Of a stretch of DNA of 64,000 nt, positions 1 to 8,532 are shown in pieces (within the stretch, counting starts at the first letter, position 1; each line of letters starts with the position of its first letter). The stretch covers positions 992,001 to 1,056,000 of the forward strand of contig NZ_CP116766.1 of assembly GCF_028463985.1 (NCBI RefSeq), read 5' to 3'. The translations under genes were made by a program, and so were the position numbers. Source of the stretch: Neisseria lisongii (GTDB taxonomy: Bacteria; Pseudomonadota; Gammaproteobacteria; Burkholderiales; Neisseriaceae). Under the pieces are notes generated by a model. The model was not told where the DNA came from. It worked only from the letters and a program-made list of their open reading frames with translations, and did not search any database.

Positions 1-1
1 C

Positions 2-973
2 AAAGCCCTTGCCGATACCCGTGCCGACTTAACCGAAAGCGTCAGCAATGCGGGCAACGTTCTGCACGAAATGATGGGCGTGAATATGCCGTCTGAAAAT
101 GAGCAAAGTGGGTTTGGCCGACAAACAGATCAGCACTTCGCTTCCCAAACCAACCATTCCGCAGGTAACATTCCGGCCGTATCAGGCAACGGCAAAACCA
201 CCCCCATGCCTTACCAAAACGCCCGCAACGCCCAACGTCCGCTCTCGCTCAACGAAAGCCGTGCTGCCCTGCAGACCTATGCCGAACTGTTCAAACCCAG
301 CGATAACACCCTCCCCGCCGCATTCGCACAAAACAGGCCGTCTGAAAACAGCCTGTCAAATGCCGATACGCCCGACAATCCGCCCGAAACCCCGCCGCTG
401 GGTTTCGCCATCGCCCAACTGCTCGGTATCTACATCCTTGCCCAAGCCGAAGACAGCCTGCTGCTGATTGATATGCACGCCGCCGCCGAACGGGTCAATT
501 ACGAAAAAATGAAAACCCAACACGCCCAAGGCAATCTCAGCAGCCAACGCCTGCTGCTCCCCGCCACCTTTACCGCCTCCCACCAAGAGTGCGCCACCCT
601 TGCCGATCACAGCGAAACCCTGACCCGCTTCGGCCTCGAACTCTCCGATCTGGGCGGCAACACCCTCGCCGTACGCAGCGTTCCCCAACTGCTCGCCAAA
701 TCCGATCCCGTCGCTCTGACAAAAGACGTGTTGCACGAGTTGGCACAAACCGGAAGCAGCCAAACCATCGCCGAACGGGAAAATCAAATCATGGCCACCC
801 TCTCCTGCCACGGCTCCGTACGCGCCGGCCGCCGCCTGACCCTCCCCGAAATGAACGCCCTGCTGCGCGATATGGAACGCACCCCCCGCAGCAACCAATG
901 CAACCACGGCCGCCCGACCTGGGTCAAACTCACCCTGAAAGAACTCGACGCTTTGTTTTTACGGGGGCAATAA
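2..973 (+). CDS. mutL: DNA mismatch repair protein MutL (C-terminal part, 5' end outside window)
   Basis: The frame is open from base 2, so the N-terminal ATPase domain lies upstream of the window. What remains is the variable linker and the C-terminal dimerisation and endonuclease domain. The motif DMHAAAERVNYE fits the DMHA-x2-E-x4-E metal-binding motif known from gonococcal MutL, so this is probably a nicking MutL, as in bacteria without MutH. CHGSVRAGRRL and CNHGRPTW near the end are typical of the family C-terminus. The linker contains two in-frame DUS copies (85-96 and 335-346), read as MPSEN and RPSEN. A DUS hairpin follows the stop. Confidence 0.95.
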   Translation, partial: KALADTRADLTESVSNAGNVLHEMMGVNMPSENEQSGFGRQTDQHFASQTNHSAGNIPAVSGNGKTTPMPYQNARNAQRPLSLNESRAALQTYAELFKPSDNTLPAAFAQNRPSENSLSNADTPDNPPETPPLGFAIAQLLGIYILAQAEDSLLLIDMHAAAERVNYEKMKTQHAQGNLSSQRLLLPATFTASHQECATLADHSETLTRFGLELSDLGGNTLAVRSVPQLLAKSDPVALTKDVLHELAQTGSSQTIAERENQIMATLSCHGSVRAGRRLTLPEMNALLRDMERTPRSNQCNHGRPTWVKLTLKELDALFLRGQ

Positions 974-985
974 ACAGCGGGATAA

Positions 986-1028
986 GCAAAGGCCGTCTGA
1001 AAACCATGATTTTCAGACGGCCTTTGCT
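986..1028 (+). terminator. DUS inverted-repeat terminator after mutL
   Basis: Two DUS copies face each other across a short loop, and the stem extends on both sides (GCAAA/TTTGC). It lies about 15 bp after the mutL stop and has a T-rich 3' arm, the usual neisserial terminator arrangement. Confidence 0.75.
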
Positions 1029-1049
1029 TCATCTCAAGTGATTATTGCC

Positions 1050-1157
1050 TATCGTGAATTCACTTTAAAAGTATTACAGCGTTGGCTCGCCTTGCCGTAC
1101 TACCTGTACTGTCTGCGGCTCGCCGCCTTGTACTACTTTTAAAGTGAATCCACTATA
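1050..1157. repeat. Correia-type element (CREE), about 108 bp
   Basis: Near-perfect terminal inverted repeats, TATCGTGAATTCACTTTAAA at one end and its counterpart ending in CCACTATA at the other, flank a core with GTACTACCTGTACTGTCTGCGGCTCGCCGCCTTG split over the two halves. The core matches the Correia consensus (GGCGGCGAGCCGCAGACAG, TACGGCAAGGC). The terminus differs from the classical TATAGTGGATTAAC end. It lies between convergent mutL and recD. Confidence 0.85.
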
Positions 1158-1169
1158 CATAGCCGATTT

Positions 1170-2918
1170 TCAGACGGCCTCGCCGTTAAACTGCCGCCGG
1201 ATAAAGTAATCCAATGCGGTTTGGCGTTTTTTGATTTTGCCTACGGATTCGTTCCATGCGGGTTGTCCGCCCCAAAAGACAAAGTGTTCTCTGGCACGGG
1301 TAATGGCGGTATAAAGCAAGGCGTTGTTCAAGCCTGAAGTGATGTCTTCGCTTTCGGCTGCTTCGCTGCTCGGCGGGAGCAGCCAGACTTCCCGATATTC
1401 CGAGCCTTGGCTTTTGTGTACTGTCATGGCGAATGCGGATTCGCAGTCGGGTAGGCGGCTGATGGCGATTTTTTTGAACCCGTCGCCGTCGGGGAAATAG
1501 GCTGCCAAGTTTTCTGTGTCTTCGCTGTCGGGCAACACCAGCCCGATGTCGCCGTTAAACAAATCCAAGCTGTAATGGTTGCGGGTAATCATGATAATCC
1601 GTCCGGCAAACCATGTGCCGTCGCCCTCAATCCGGCGGCGTTGGCGCAGATATTCGGTATATGCCTGATTAAAGGTTTCTGCGTCCTGCCGCCATGCGGT
1701 CAGCATCACAATATCGGCGATGCGGCTGAATGCCTGCGGTAAATGGTTGCTGTCCACTGCCTGCCAAAAGGCTTCCTGTTTGCGGTAAAACTGCTGCACC
1801 TGCGTGCGGACATCGCCCGATACGGCCGCCAATTCGTTTGGAAAATGTGCAAACTGCGCCCATGAAGCGGAAGTATCGCCTGCTACCACAGCCCTTGCCA
1901 CGCAGCCGATACCGCTGTTTTCTCCGAAACGGTGACTGAAAGTCAGGCGGGCGATATTGGCGGACAGGGGCGGCGGGTTGTCTGCTACAGGAAAGGCGAA
2001 GTCGGGTAAGTAGCGGCTTAGTTTTTGTGCGGTTTCCCGATTCAATACGGTCGGTTGCGACAATGCCGCCAACACGGCACCGACACCGACAGACGGAAGC
2101 TGGTCGGCATCGCCGAGAAAAATGACCCGACAACCTTCGGGCAAGGCACGCAACAGCTGCAACAGCAGCGACACATCGAGCATAGAAGCCTCATCCACCA
2201 CCAATACATCGACCGGCAACGGCGTGCGGCGGTCAAACTGCGGCTGCATTTGCGGCGGGCGCAGTTTCAAAAGGCGGTGGACGGTCTGCCCTTCCAACTG
2301 TGCCAAATGTTGTGCGACTGCCGGTGGCAAATCAAAGCGGGACAAGGCACTGTGCAGCGCCCGTGCCATATGTGCCGCAGCTTTACCGGTCGGGGCGGCC
2401 AAGGCGATTTTCGGCAAGGTGGCGGCGTTGCTGCAAATCAGCCCCAGCAGTTTGGCAACGGTGGTGGTTTTGCCCGTTCCCGGGCCGCCGATAATCAGCA
2501 TAAAGGTTTGCAGCAGCGCCAATGCCGCTGCATCACGCTGCCCTTTGCTGTCGGTATCGGGAAACCATGCGGCGAGATTGGCTGCAGTCTGCTGCTCGTT
2601 TGCCACGCTGATTTTGCTGTGCGCCAGCCGTTTGATTTCCTGCGCCAAATCCCGTTCAAGCTGCCACAAACGGCCTAAAAACAGGCGTTTGCCGATTAAA
2701 ATCAAAGGGGTGTTGCCGTCCTGCCCGACCAAATCGGTTTGCGCCGCCAATAAAGTGGCCTGTTCATCGTTGAGCCAGATAAACGAATGGCCATGGCTCA
2801 AGGCGGTGAACAACTGTGCTACAAACGGCCCTGCAATCTTAGCCTGTTCGGGCGAATGGTGTTGCAGCAGCCAATCTGCCGCCTGTGCTGCTGCCTGTTC
2901 TAATTCCACAGAAAACAT
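1170..2918 (-). CDS. recD: RecBCD exonuclease V alpha subunit RecD
   Basis: RecD is the 5'-3' helicase motor of the RecBCD nuclease-helicase for double-strand break repair and recombination. The 582-residue protein has Walker A GGPGTGKT at about 144-151, a Walker B-type VVDEASMLD, and C-terminal superfamily 1 helicase motifs (MTVHKSQGSE, YTAITRARE). It is close to the usual family length of about 600. The last codons (GAG GCC GTC TGA) and the stop are supplied by a DUS. recB and recC are not in the window. The gene runs towards mutL, separated by a CREE. Confidence 0.93.
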   Translation of the reverse strand: MFSVELEQAAAQAADWLLQHHSPEQAKIAGPFVAQLFTALSHGHSFIWLNDEQATLLAAQTDLVGQDGNTPLILIGKRLFLGRLWQLERDLAQEIKRLAHSKISVANEQQTAANLAAWFPDTDSKGQRDAAALALLQTFMLIIGGPGTGKTTTVAKLLGLICSNAATLPKIALAAPTGKAAAHMARALHSALSRFDLPPAVAQHLAQLEGQTVHRLLKLRPPQMQPQFDRRTPLPVDVLVVDEASMLDVSLLLQLLRALPEGCRVIFLGDADQLPSVGVGAVLAALSQPTVLNRETAQKLSRYLPDFAFPVADNPPPLSANIARLTFSHRFGENSGIGCVARAVVAGDTSASWAQFAHFPNELAAVSGDVRTQVQQFYRKQEAFWQAVDSNHLPQAFSRIADIVMLTAWRQDAETFNQAYTEYLRQRRRIEGDGTWFAGRIIMITRNHYSLDLFNGDIGLVLPDSEDTENLAAYFPDGDGFKKIAISRLPDCESAFAMTVHKSQGSEYREVWLLPPSSEAAESEDITSGLNNALLYTAITRAREHFVFWGGQPAWNESVGKIKKRQTALDYFIRRQFNGEAV

Positions 2919-2969
2919 TTTGGGTTTGCCTTTTTTTGGGTAACGGTGAAAGGCCGTCTGAAAATGGAC

Positions 2970-3034
2970 ATAGTAAATGAGTTAAATCAGGACAAGGCGA
3001 GGCAACGCTGTAACAGTTTGACTCATTCGCTATA
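2970..3034. repeat. Internally deleted Correia-like remnant
   Basis: The stretch begins ATAGTAAATGAGTTAAATCA, continues GGACAAGGCGAGGCAACGCTG, which is Correia core sequence, and ends TTCGCTATA. It looks like a short degenerate CREE lying between recD and lolD, close to a DUS pair (about 2951 and 3055). Confidence 0.5.
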
Positions 3035-3140
3035 AAAGCCGCTATAAAAGCGGATTTTCAGACGGCCTTGCCTATATTTGATGATGAATTTAATTTCAAG
3101 GCGGAACAAGACCATGCCGCATTATTTTAAAGTGCATTCA

Positions 3141-3821
3141 CTATCGGCTGCGCAATGCGCCGTCCTGCATGGTCAGCACCCGGTCGAAACGCCCTGCCAG
3201 TTCGTCGTCGTGGGTAACGACCACCAGACTGGTTGCCAACTCGGTTTTCAAGTCCAGCATCATATCCAGAATATTTTGCGCATTTTTGCGGTCGAGGTTG
3301 CCGGTCGGCTCGTCGGCAAGCAGGCAACGGGGGCGGGTTACCAAGGCACGGGCAATCGCCGCACGCTGGCGTTCGCCGCCGGACAGCTCGCTCGGACGGT
3401 GCAGCATACGCTGTTTCAAACCGACTTTATCCAGCATTTCCGCTGCTCTTGCTTCGGCCTCGGCTTTGCTGTTTTTACCGATCAGCAGCGGCATCATCAC
3501 GTTTTCCAAAGCGGAAAATTCGGGTAGCAGATGATGAAACTGATACACAAAACCCAGATATTGGTTGCGCAACAGACCGATCTGTTTTTGGTTCAGACTG
3601 CCCAAATCCCGCCCCATCAGCAACACCCTGCCCTCCGAAGGTTTGTCCAAACCGCCGAGAATATGCAGCAGCGTGGACTTGCCGCTGCCGGACGAGCCGA
3701 TAATGCTGACACTCTGCGCCGCCGCCACTTCAAAATCCAAGCTGCGCAATACTTCGACATTTAACGCACCGTCAGCATAGACTTTGCGCACCTGTTCGCA
3801 TTTCAAAACAATATCATTCAT
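3141..3821 (-). CDS. lolD: Lipoprotein-releasing ABC transporter ATPase LolD
   Basis: ATPase of the Lol complex, which extracts mature lipoproteins from the inner membrane and passes them to LolA. The 226 residues contain Walker A GSSGSGKST (42-50), the Q-loop at Q94, signature LSGGERQR (146-153) and Walker B CLLADEP (166-172). The start MNDIVLKCEQVRKVY is chosen because it is conserved in the family; an in-frame upstream ATG would overlap lolC by about 100 bp. The chosen ATG overlaps the lolC stop by 8 bp, so the two are translationally coupled. Confidence 0.95.
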   Translation of the reverse strand: MNDIVLKCEQVRKVYADGALNVEVLRSLDFEVAAAQSVSIIGSSGSGKSTLLHILGGLDKPSEGRVLLMGRDLGSLNQKQIGLLRNQYLGFVYQFHHLLPEFSALENVMMPLLIGKNSKAEAEARAAEMLDKVGLKQRMLHRPSELSGGERQRAAIARALVTRPRCLLADEPTGNLDRKNAQNILDMMLDLKTELATSLVVVTHDDELAGRFDRVLTMQDGALRSR

Positions 3822-5061
3822 AACGCAAGGCCTCCGCAGGTTGGGTTTTTGCCGCGCGCCAGCTCGGATACAGCGTGGCGGCAAACGCCAGCAGCAGCGA
3901 GATGGCGGCAATCAGTGCCACATCTTTCATATTCACGTCGCTTGGCAAGTAATCGATAAAGTAAATCTGCGAATTGATTAAATGTACGCCGAACAAACCT
4001 TCGAAAAAGGCAACGATTTTGCCGATGTTCCAGCCCAGCAATACGCCGCAGACCACGCCCGCCAGCGTGCCGAAAAATCCGGCAAAAGCGCCCTGTACCA
4101 TAAAAATCTTCATCACACCGGAAGGCGGTAGCCCCAGCGTACGCAAAATGGCGATATCGGCCTGTTTTTCGGTAACCGCCATCACCAATGACGACACCAG
4201 ATTAAAGGCGGCCACGGCGATAATCAGCAGCAGAATGATAAACATCATGCGTTTTTCCAATTCCACCGCTTCAAAATAGCTGCGGTTGCTGAACGTCCAA
4301 TCCCGCACCCAGATTTTTTCCTGATCGGCTTTCGGAATCAGGTTGGCGATAAATGCCGGCGCTTCCTGCGGGTGCGCCAGTTTCAGCCGCAAACCGCTCA
4401 CGCCCTCGCCCATGCGGTACAGCACTTGGGCATCGGCCAAATGGGTCATCGCCAAGGCATTATCGACTTCAAACACGCCGGTTTTGACGATGCCGACCAC
4501 GTTGAACTGTTTCAGCCTCGGCACAACACCGGCGGGCGTTACGTTGCCCTCGGGCGTAATTACCGTTACTTTGCCGCCGACTTGTGCGTCCAGTGCCTGC
4601 GCCAGACCCTCGCCCAAGATAATATCGAATTCACCCGCTTTCAAATCATCAAAGCTGCCGGCCGGCATATTGTTGCCGTATTCGACCACGTTTTTTTCTT
4701 CAGACGGCAAAATGCCCCGAATCTGCACGCCACGCACTTCACCTGCGTTTGCCAGCAATGCCTGATCGGTAATAAACGGAGCGCTGCCCAAGACTTCTTT
4801 TTTATCCTGCACCAAACGCCGCAAGTTCTGCCAGTCGCCCTCGCCGCTGTCGAAATAGCCGATTTCGGCATGGGCGGCGACATTCAACAACTGGCCTCGG
4901 ATTTCTTTTTGAAAGCCGTTCATCACCGACAACACCACAATCAGGGCGGTTACGCCCAAGGCAATTCCGGCAATCGAAACCAAAGTGATAAACGACATAA
5001 ATCCGTTGCGTTTTTTCGCCCGCAGATAGCGCAGGCCGATCCAAGTTTCTAAAGAAGCCAT
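3814..5061 (-). CDS. lolC: Lipoprotein-releasing ABC transporter permease (LolC/LolE/LolF family)
   Basis: Inner-membrane permease partner of LolD. The 415 residues show the family layout: one N-terminal membrane helix (about 25-45), a large periplasmic domain, then three C-terminal helices, with the permease-type PSWRAAKTQPAEALRYE end. The start MASLETWIGLRYLRAKKRNG follows an AGGAGAGG ribosome site; a longer reading to 5136 lacks family similarity. Only one permease gene is next to lolD, so a LolF-like single-permease arrangement is possible, but a second permease could lie elsewhere. Confidence 0.92.
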   Translation of the reverse strand: MASLETWIGLRYLRAKKRNGFMSFITLVSIAGIALGVTALIVVLSVMNGFQKEIRGQLLNVAAHAEIGYFDSGEGDWQNLRRLVQDKKEVLGSAPFITDQALLANAGEVRGVQIRGILPSEEKNVVEYGNNMPAGSFDDLKAGEFDIILGEGLAQALDAQVGGKVTVITPEGNVTPAGVVPRLKQFNVVGIVKTGVFEVDNALAMTHLADAQVLYRMGEGVSGLRLKLAHPQEAPAFIANLIPKADQEKIWVRDWTFSNRSYFEAVELEKRMMFIILLLIIAVAAFNLVSSLVMAVTEKQADIAILRTLGLPPSGVMKIFMVQGAFAGFFGTLAGVVCGVLLGWNIGKIVAFFEGLFGVHLINSQIYFIDYLPSDVNMKDVALIAAISLLLAFAATLYPSWRAAKTQPAEALRYE

Positions 5062-5122
5062 GCTTGTGCGCCTCTCCTGTTGATTAAACTGAAAGGGGGT
5101 ATTGTACTGTATTCGGCGGATA

Positions 5123-5286
5123 TATAGTGGATTCAATTTAACAGTAGAACAAGTCGGCGAGCCGCAGACCGTACAACCAGTACGGGACAGGTTTTGTCCG
5201 GATTGTTGTTTAATCCGGTTACAAAAACCGTTCTCTTTGAGCCGGGCGAGCCAACGCTGCCATACTTTTAAATTGAATTCACGATA
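5123..5286. repeat. Long-form Correia element (CREE), about 164 bp
   Basis: Begins TATAGTGGATTCAATTTAAC and ends in a matching inverted terminus (AAATTGAATTCACGATA). It retains the internal segment with GTTCTCTTTGAGC that marks the full-length Correia form (about 150 bp); the other copies in this window lack it. It sits upstream of lolC (minus strand), where it could affect the promoter. Confidence 0.85.
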
Positions 5287-5317
5287 GCGGACTCACTTTA
5301 TTTTTTTCAGATAACAA

Positions 5318-5361
5318 CAGGCCGTCTGAAAACCGTATCATAGTGGTTTTCAGACGGCCTG
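5318..5361 (-). terminator. DUS inverted-repeat terminator of brnQ
   Basis: CAGGCCGTCTGAAAACC and its reverse complement are separated by a short AT-rich loop, 21 bp beyond the brnQ stop on the minus strand. Confidence 0.75.
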
Positions 5362-5381
5362 TTCAGCCGGATAAGCAGCGG

Positions 5382-6707
5382 TTATTTCTTTTTCAGCGCT
5401 GCATTCAGCACGCAGCCGAGTACGAAGCCGACCAGCGCCGGTATCGCCCAGCCCAAGCCGAGGTTGTAAAACGGCAAGGCGTTGTTGATGATTGCAGCGG
5501 TTTCATCGCTGAAGCCGAAAGCGGCTTTGTATGCGTCCAAAATGCCGACAATCAGCGTGGCGAAAATGGTGCAGACATACACAATGCGGCTTCCGTTGAA
5601 GAAATTATGCAGAAACGCCAGCAGAATAATCACCACTGTCAGCGGGTAAAGCAGCATCAGCACCGGAATCGAGAAGCTGATAATGCCCGCCAGACCTTTG
5701 TTGGCAAAACCCATGGACACCAGCGTAAACAGTACCACAAAAGATTTATAGGAAATTTTCGGGCATAAGCGGTTGAAGTATTCGGCACAAGAAGTAATCA
5801 GGCCGACCGAAGTACTCAGACATGCCAAAAATACAATCACGCTCAGCAGGATATTGCCGCCGAAGCCGAAATAGTGCTGCGCCGTTTTCGACAACACCAA
5901 GGCACCGTTTTCCTGCATACCCAAACCGGCCACGCTGGTTGCGCCCATATAGCCGATTAAAAGATACACCACCGCCAGCGCCACAGCAGCAATTGTACCG
6001 GTAATGGTGGTGGTACGCAGCAGCTCGGCACGGTTGTCCACACCCATGGCACGCACAGCATCAATCACGATAATGGCAAACACCAGCGATGCCAGCGCAT
6101 CCATTGTGCCGTAGCCCTCCAAAATACCTTTTGAAAGCGGCTGGGTGGCAAAATCGCCGACCGCAGGCTGCAAATCGCCCATCGGATACATGGCGGCATA
6201 GCCGACCAAAGCTGCAATCGTCAGCAGCAGCGCCGGTGTCAGCACTTTGCCGACACGGTCCACCAGTTTGCCCGGCGACAGCGCCAGCCAGTAAGACACG
6301 CCGAAGAAAAACACGCTGAACAGCGCCAGCCCCAGCGTATGATCGCCCTCGCCCAAAAACGGTACGACACCGATTTCAAACGACACCGTCGCCGTACGGG
6401 GCGTGGCAAACAGCGGGCCGATGGCCAGATACAGCGCAGCGGCAAACGCAATGCCGTACCACGGCGTTACCCGTGAAGCCAGCATTTGCACATCACGAGA
6501 GCCGGAATAGCCGATGGCAATCACGCCCAACAGCGGCAAACCGGCACCGGTAAGCAGAAAGCCGAACATCGCAGACAGCCAGTTTTCACCCGCCTGCTGG
6601 CCGAGCAGCGCCGGGAAAATCAGATTACCGGCACCGAAAAACAAAGCAAACAGCATCAGGCCCACGGCCCACAGCGATGCTTTTTGCGTTCCGTTTGAAG
6701 AACTCAT
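5382..6707 (-). CDS. brnQ: Branched-chain amino acid transporter, LIVCS family (BrnQ)
   Basis: Sodium- or proton-coupled uptake of leucine, isoleucine and valine across the inner membrane. The 441-residue hydrophobic protein has about 12 membrane segments and the typical N-terminal stretch LFFGAGNLIFPALLGQ. The start MSSSNGTQKASLW follows AGGTG. An upstream in-frame ATG adds 50 residues without membrane or family character and was rejected. The gene is monocistronic, between a CREE/terminator on one side and an AT-rich spacer on the other. Confidence 0.93.
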   Translation of the reverse strand: MSSSNGTQKASLWAVGLMLFALFFGAGNLIFPALLGQQAGENWLSAMFGFLLTGAGLPLLGVIAIGYSGSRDVQMLASRVTPWYGIAFAAALYLAIGPLFATPRTATVSFEIGVVPFLGEGDHTLGLALFSVFFFGVSYWLALSPGKLVDRVGKVLTPALLLTIAALVGYAAMYPMGDLQPAVGDFATQPLSKGILEGYGTMDALASLVFAIIVIDAVRAMGVDNRAELLRTTTITGTIAAVALAVVYLLIGYMGATSVAGLGMQENGALVLSKTAQHYFGFGGNILLSVIVFLACLSTSVGLITSCAEYFNRLCPKISYKSFVVLFTLVSMGFANKGLAGIISFSIPVLMLLYPLTVVIILLAFLHNFFNGSRIVYVCTIFATLIVGILDAYKAAFGFSDETAAIINNALPFYNLGLGWAIPALVGFVLGCVLNAALKKK

Positions 6708-7029
6708 AAACACACCTATTTTTCTTATTGAACAATCAATCTCGGACAAACGCCGCATCCGCACGCCGCACGCTGCAAACCAAGTGTATCTGCAAACAAT
6801 GCGGCAATCCGGCTTATCGGAAATTGCCCGAACACTGCGCCGACCAAGTGTCGGCAAATGTCTTTTTACCTTTGACGGAAACCGTCAGTATGATAAAAAT
6901 TTAAAACATATGTCAAGAATAGTCAAAAATTTGATAACCATCAACTTATTTCTGCAATTTAATCATCAACCGCAGCAAATGATTGATTTTTCGATACCGG
7001 CAAACAACCGGTTTGCAGCAGAACATACC
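6708..7029. other. Spacer upstream of brnQ, no gene seen
   Basis: AT-rich sequence between brnQ and the bfd terminator. It should hold the brnQ promoter, but I could not define -35/-10 boxes with confidence. No repeat or conserved short gene is visible. Confidence 0.5.
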
Positions 7030-7064
7030 GAGGCCGTCTGAAAATCGGGTTTTCAGACGGCCTC
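7030..7064 (-). terminator. DUS inverted-repeat terminator of bfd
   Basis: GAGGCCGTCTGAAAA is paired with TTTTCAGACGGCCTC around a tight loop, 24 bp past the bfd stop on the minus strand. Confidence 0.8.
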
Positions 7065-7087
7065 AAGAATTTTGCAGTCAGACAGGC

Positions 7088-7285
7088 TTAAGCGTGTACC
7101 GTAATGCCTGATGTTACGGTTTGGGTATTGGTTGCAGACAGGAACGAAGCGGCCAGTTCGCTGCAGCAGCCGCAACAGGTGGCCACGCCCAGTTGGTCCT
7201 GCAATTCGCCCATGGTGCTGGCACCGGCGGCAATGGTTTCTTTGATTTCGCGGTCAGTAATGGCGTTACAGATACATACAAACAT
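7088..7285 (-). CDS. bfd: Bacterioferritin-associated ferredoxin Bfd
   Basis: Small [2Fe-2S] protein that reduces bacterioferritin so that stored iron can be released. The 65 residues carry Cys at 4, 6, 38 and 41, exactly the C-x-C-x31-C-x2-C spacing of E. coli Bfd. The start MFVCICNAITD has a GGAG site just upstream; a nine-codon extension is unlikely. No bacterioferritin gene is adjacent. A Fur-box-like sequence lies at 7317-7331, upstream of the start, consistent with iron regulation. Confidence 0.93.
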   Translation of the reverse strand: MFVCICNAITDREIKETIAAGASTMGELQDQLGVATCCGCCSELAASFLSATNTQTVTSGITVHA

Positions 7286-7316
7286 TTCTGTGCTCCTGTG
7301 TTCATACCTCAAAAAA

Positions 7317-7331
7317 TGAGATTAAGTATTA
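7317..7331 (-). promoter_or_regulatory. Possible Fur box upstream of bfd
   Basis: TGAGATTAAGTATTA matches the 7-1-7 Fur consensus TGATAAT-N-ATTATCA at 10 of 14 arm positions, 32 bp upstream of the bfd start. bfd genes are commonly Fur-repressed. This is a by-eye match only. Confidence 0.4.
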
Positions 7332-7522
7332 TTTATTTTTGACAAATATAAATAAAAACTGTTTTCATTGCAAGCGGTAAAAACCGGATTATTCATTGTA
7401 TTTTTTTAGCGAAATTTGAATATTTATTGATTTTGGAAATGAATTGACGCACGTACCGATTACAGCTAAACGAATACACCGTCCGGTTTCGCCAAAACGA
7501 GAAAAGCGGGTTTCTGCGAAAC

Positions 7523-7629
7523 TATAGTGAATTCACTAAAAAGTAGTACAAGGCGGCGAGCCGCAGACAGTACACGTAGTACGGCAAGGCACAGCAACGC
7601 CGTAGCGAAAGTTAAGTTAATCCGCTATA
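7523..7629. repeat. Correia element (CREE), about 107 bp
   Basis: Runs from TATAGTGAATTCACTAAAAA to AAGTTAAGTTAATCCGCTATA. The core contains AAGGCGGCGAGCCGCAGACA and GTACGGCAAGGC, clear Correia sequence. It lies between the bfd promoter region and the xerD 3' end, 11 bp from the xerD stop. Confidence 0.9.
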
Positions 7630-7640
7630 AAACCACATTT

Positions 7641-8525
7641 TCAGACGGCCTTGCCGCTTCTCGGGTGATGCACGTCCACCACCGATTGCAGGCGTTGGTT
7701 GGCGACGTGGGTGTAAATCTGCGTGGTGCTGATGTCGGCATGGCCGAGCAGCAGTTGGACGACACGCAAGTCGGCACCGTGATTGACCAGATGAGTGGCA
7801 AAGGCATGGCGCAGGCCGTGCGGGCTGACGGTTTGGATACCGGCGGCTTCGGCGTAGTGTTTGACAATCATCCACGCCAGTTGGCGGCTCAGGCCGCAGC
7901 GTTTCTGGCTGACAAACAATTCATCGCACAATGCACCTTTAAGCAGCTTGGAGCGGGCTTCGCTGTAATAACGTTCGACCCAGTACACCGCCTCTTCACC
8001 CAGCGGCACAATGCGCTGCTTGTTGCCTTTGCCCAAAGTCATCAGCCAACCTTTGTTCAAATCGAGCTGCGCCAAATTGAGTTTGACCGCCTCCGTTACC
8101 CGCAAACCGGCGGCATACATCACTTCCAGCAGGGCTTTGTCCCGCAGGCCGTGGGCGGTTTCGGTATCGGGGGCGGCAAGCAGGCGGTCGATTTGCGCTT
8201 CGGTAATCAGCTTGGGAAGCTGCTGCGGCTTTTTCGGGGCTTTGAGAAAACGGGTCGGATTGTCTTCCCGCCCGCCGTTTACTTCCAGCCATGCGTACAG
8301 CCGTTTGCAGGCGGAAAGCGCCCTTGCCTGCGAGCTGTTTTTTTCGCCCTCGGCATACACCGCCGCCGCCAAATCGGCGGCGGAAACGTTCAGCCAGTCA
8401 AAACCGTTTTCAGCTAGCCTTGCCGAAATTTTCGCCAAGTCCCGCCGGTAACTTTGCAGGGTGTTGTCGCTCAGGCGCTGCTCCAGCCACAGGTGTTCGA
8501 GCAGACGCTCGGTCAAATCGTCCAT
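7641..8525 (-). CDS. xerD: Site-specific tyrosine recombinase XerD
   Basis: With XerC it resolves chromosome dimers at dif. The 294 residues contain an N-terminal SAM-like domain and a C-terminal catalytic domain with R142, K166, H236-x-x-R239, H262 and Tyr271, the full tyrosine recombinase set. The C-terminal HPR motif fits XerD better than XerC. The start MDDLTERLLEHL is chosen; an upstream ATG would run into bcp. The gene ends GGC AAG GCC GTC TGA, where the DUS supplies the last codons and the stop. Confidence 0.93.
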   Translation of the reverse strand: MDDLTERLLEHLWLEQRLSDNTLQSYRRDLAKISARLAENGFDWLNVSAADLAAAVYAEGEKNSSQARALSACKRLYAWLEVNGGREDNPTRFLKAPKKPQQLPKLITEAQIDRLLAAPDTETAHGLRDKALLEVMYAAGLRVTEAVKLNLAQLDLNKGWLMTLGKGNKQRIVPLGEEAVYWVERYYSEARSKLLKGALCDELFVSQKRCGLSRQLAWMIVKHYAEAAGIQTVSPHGLRHAFATHLVNHGADLRVVQLLLGHADISTTQIYTHVANQRLQSVVDVHHPRSGKAV

Positions 8526-8532
8526 GCGGTTT

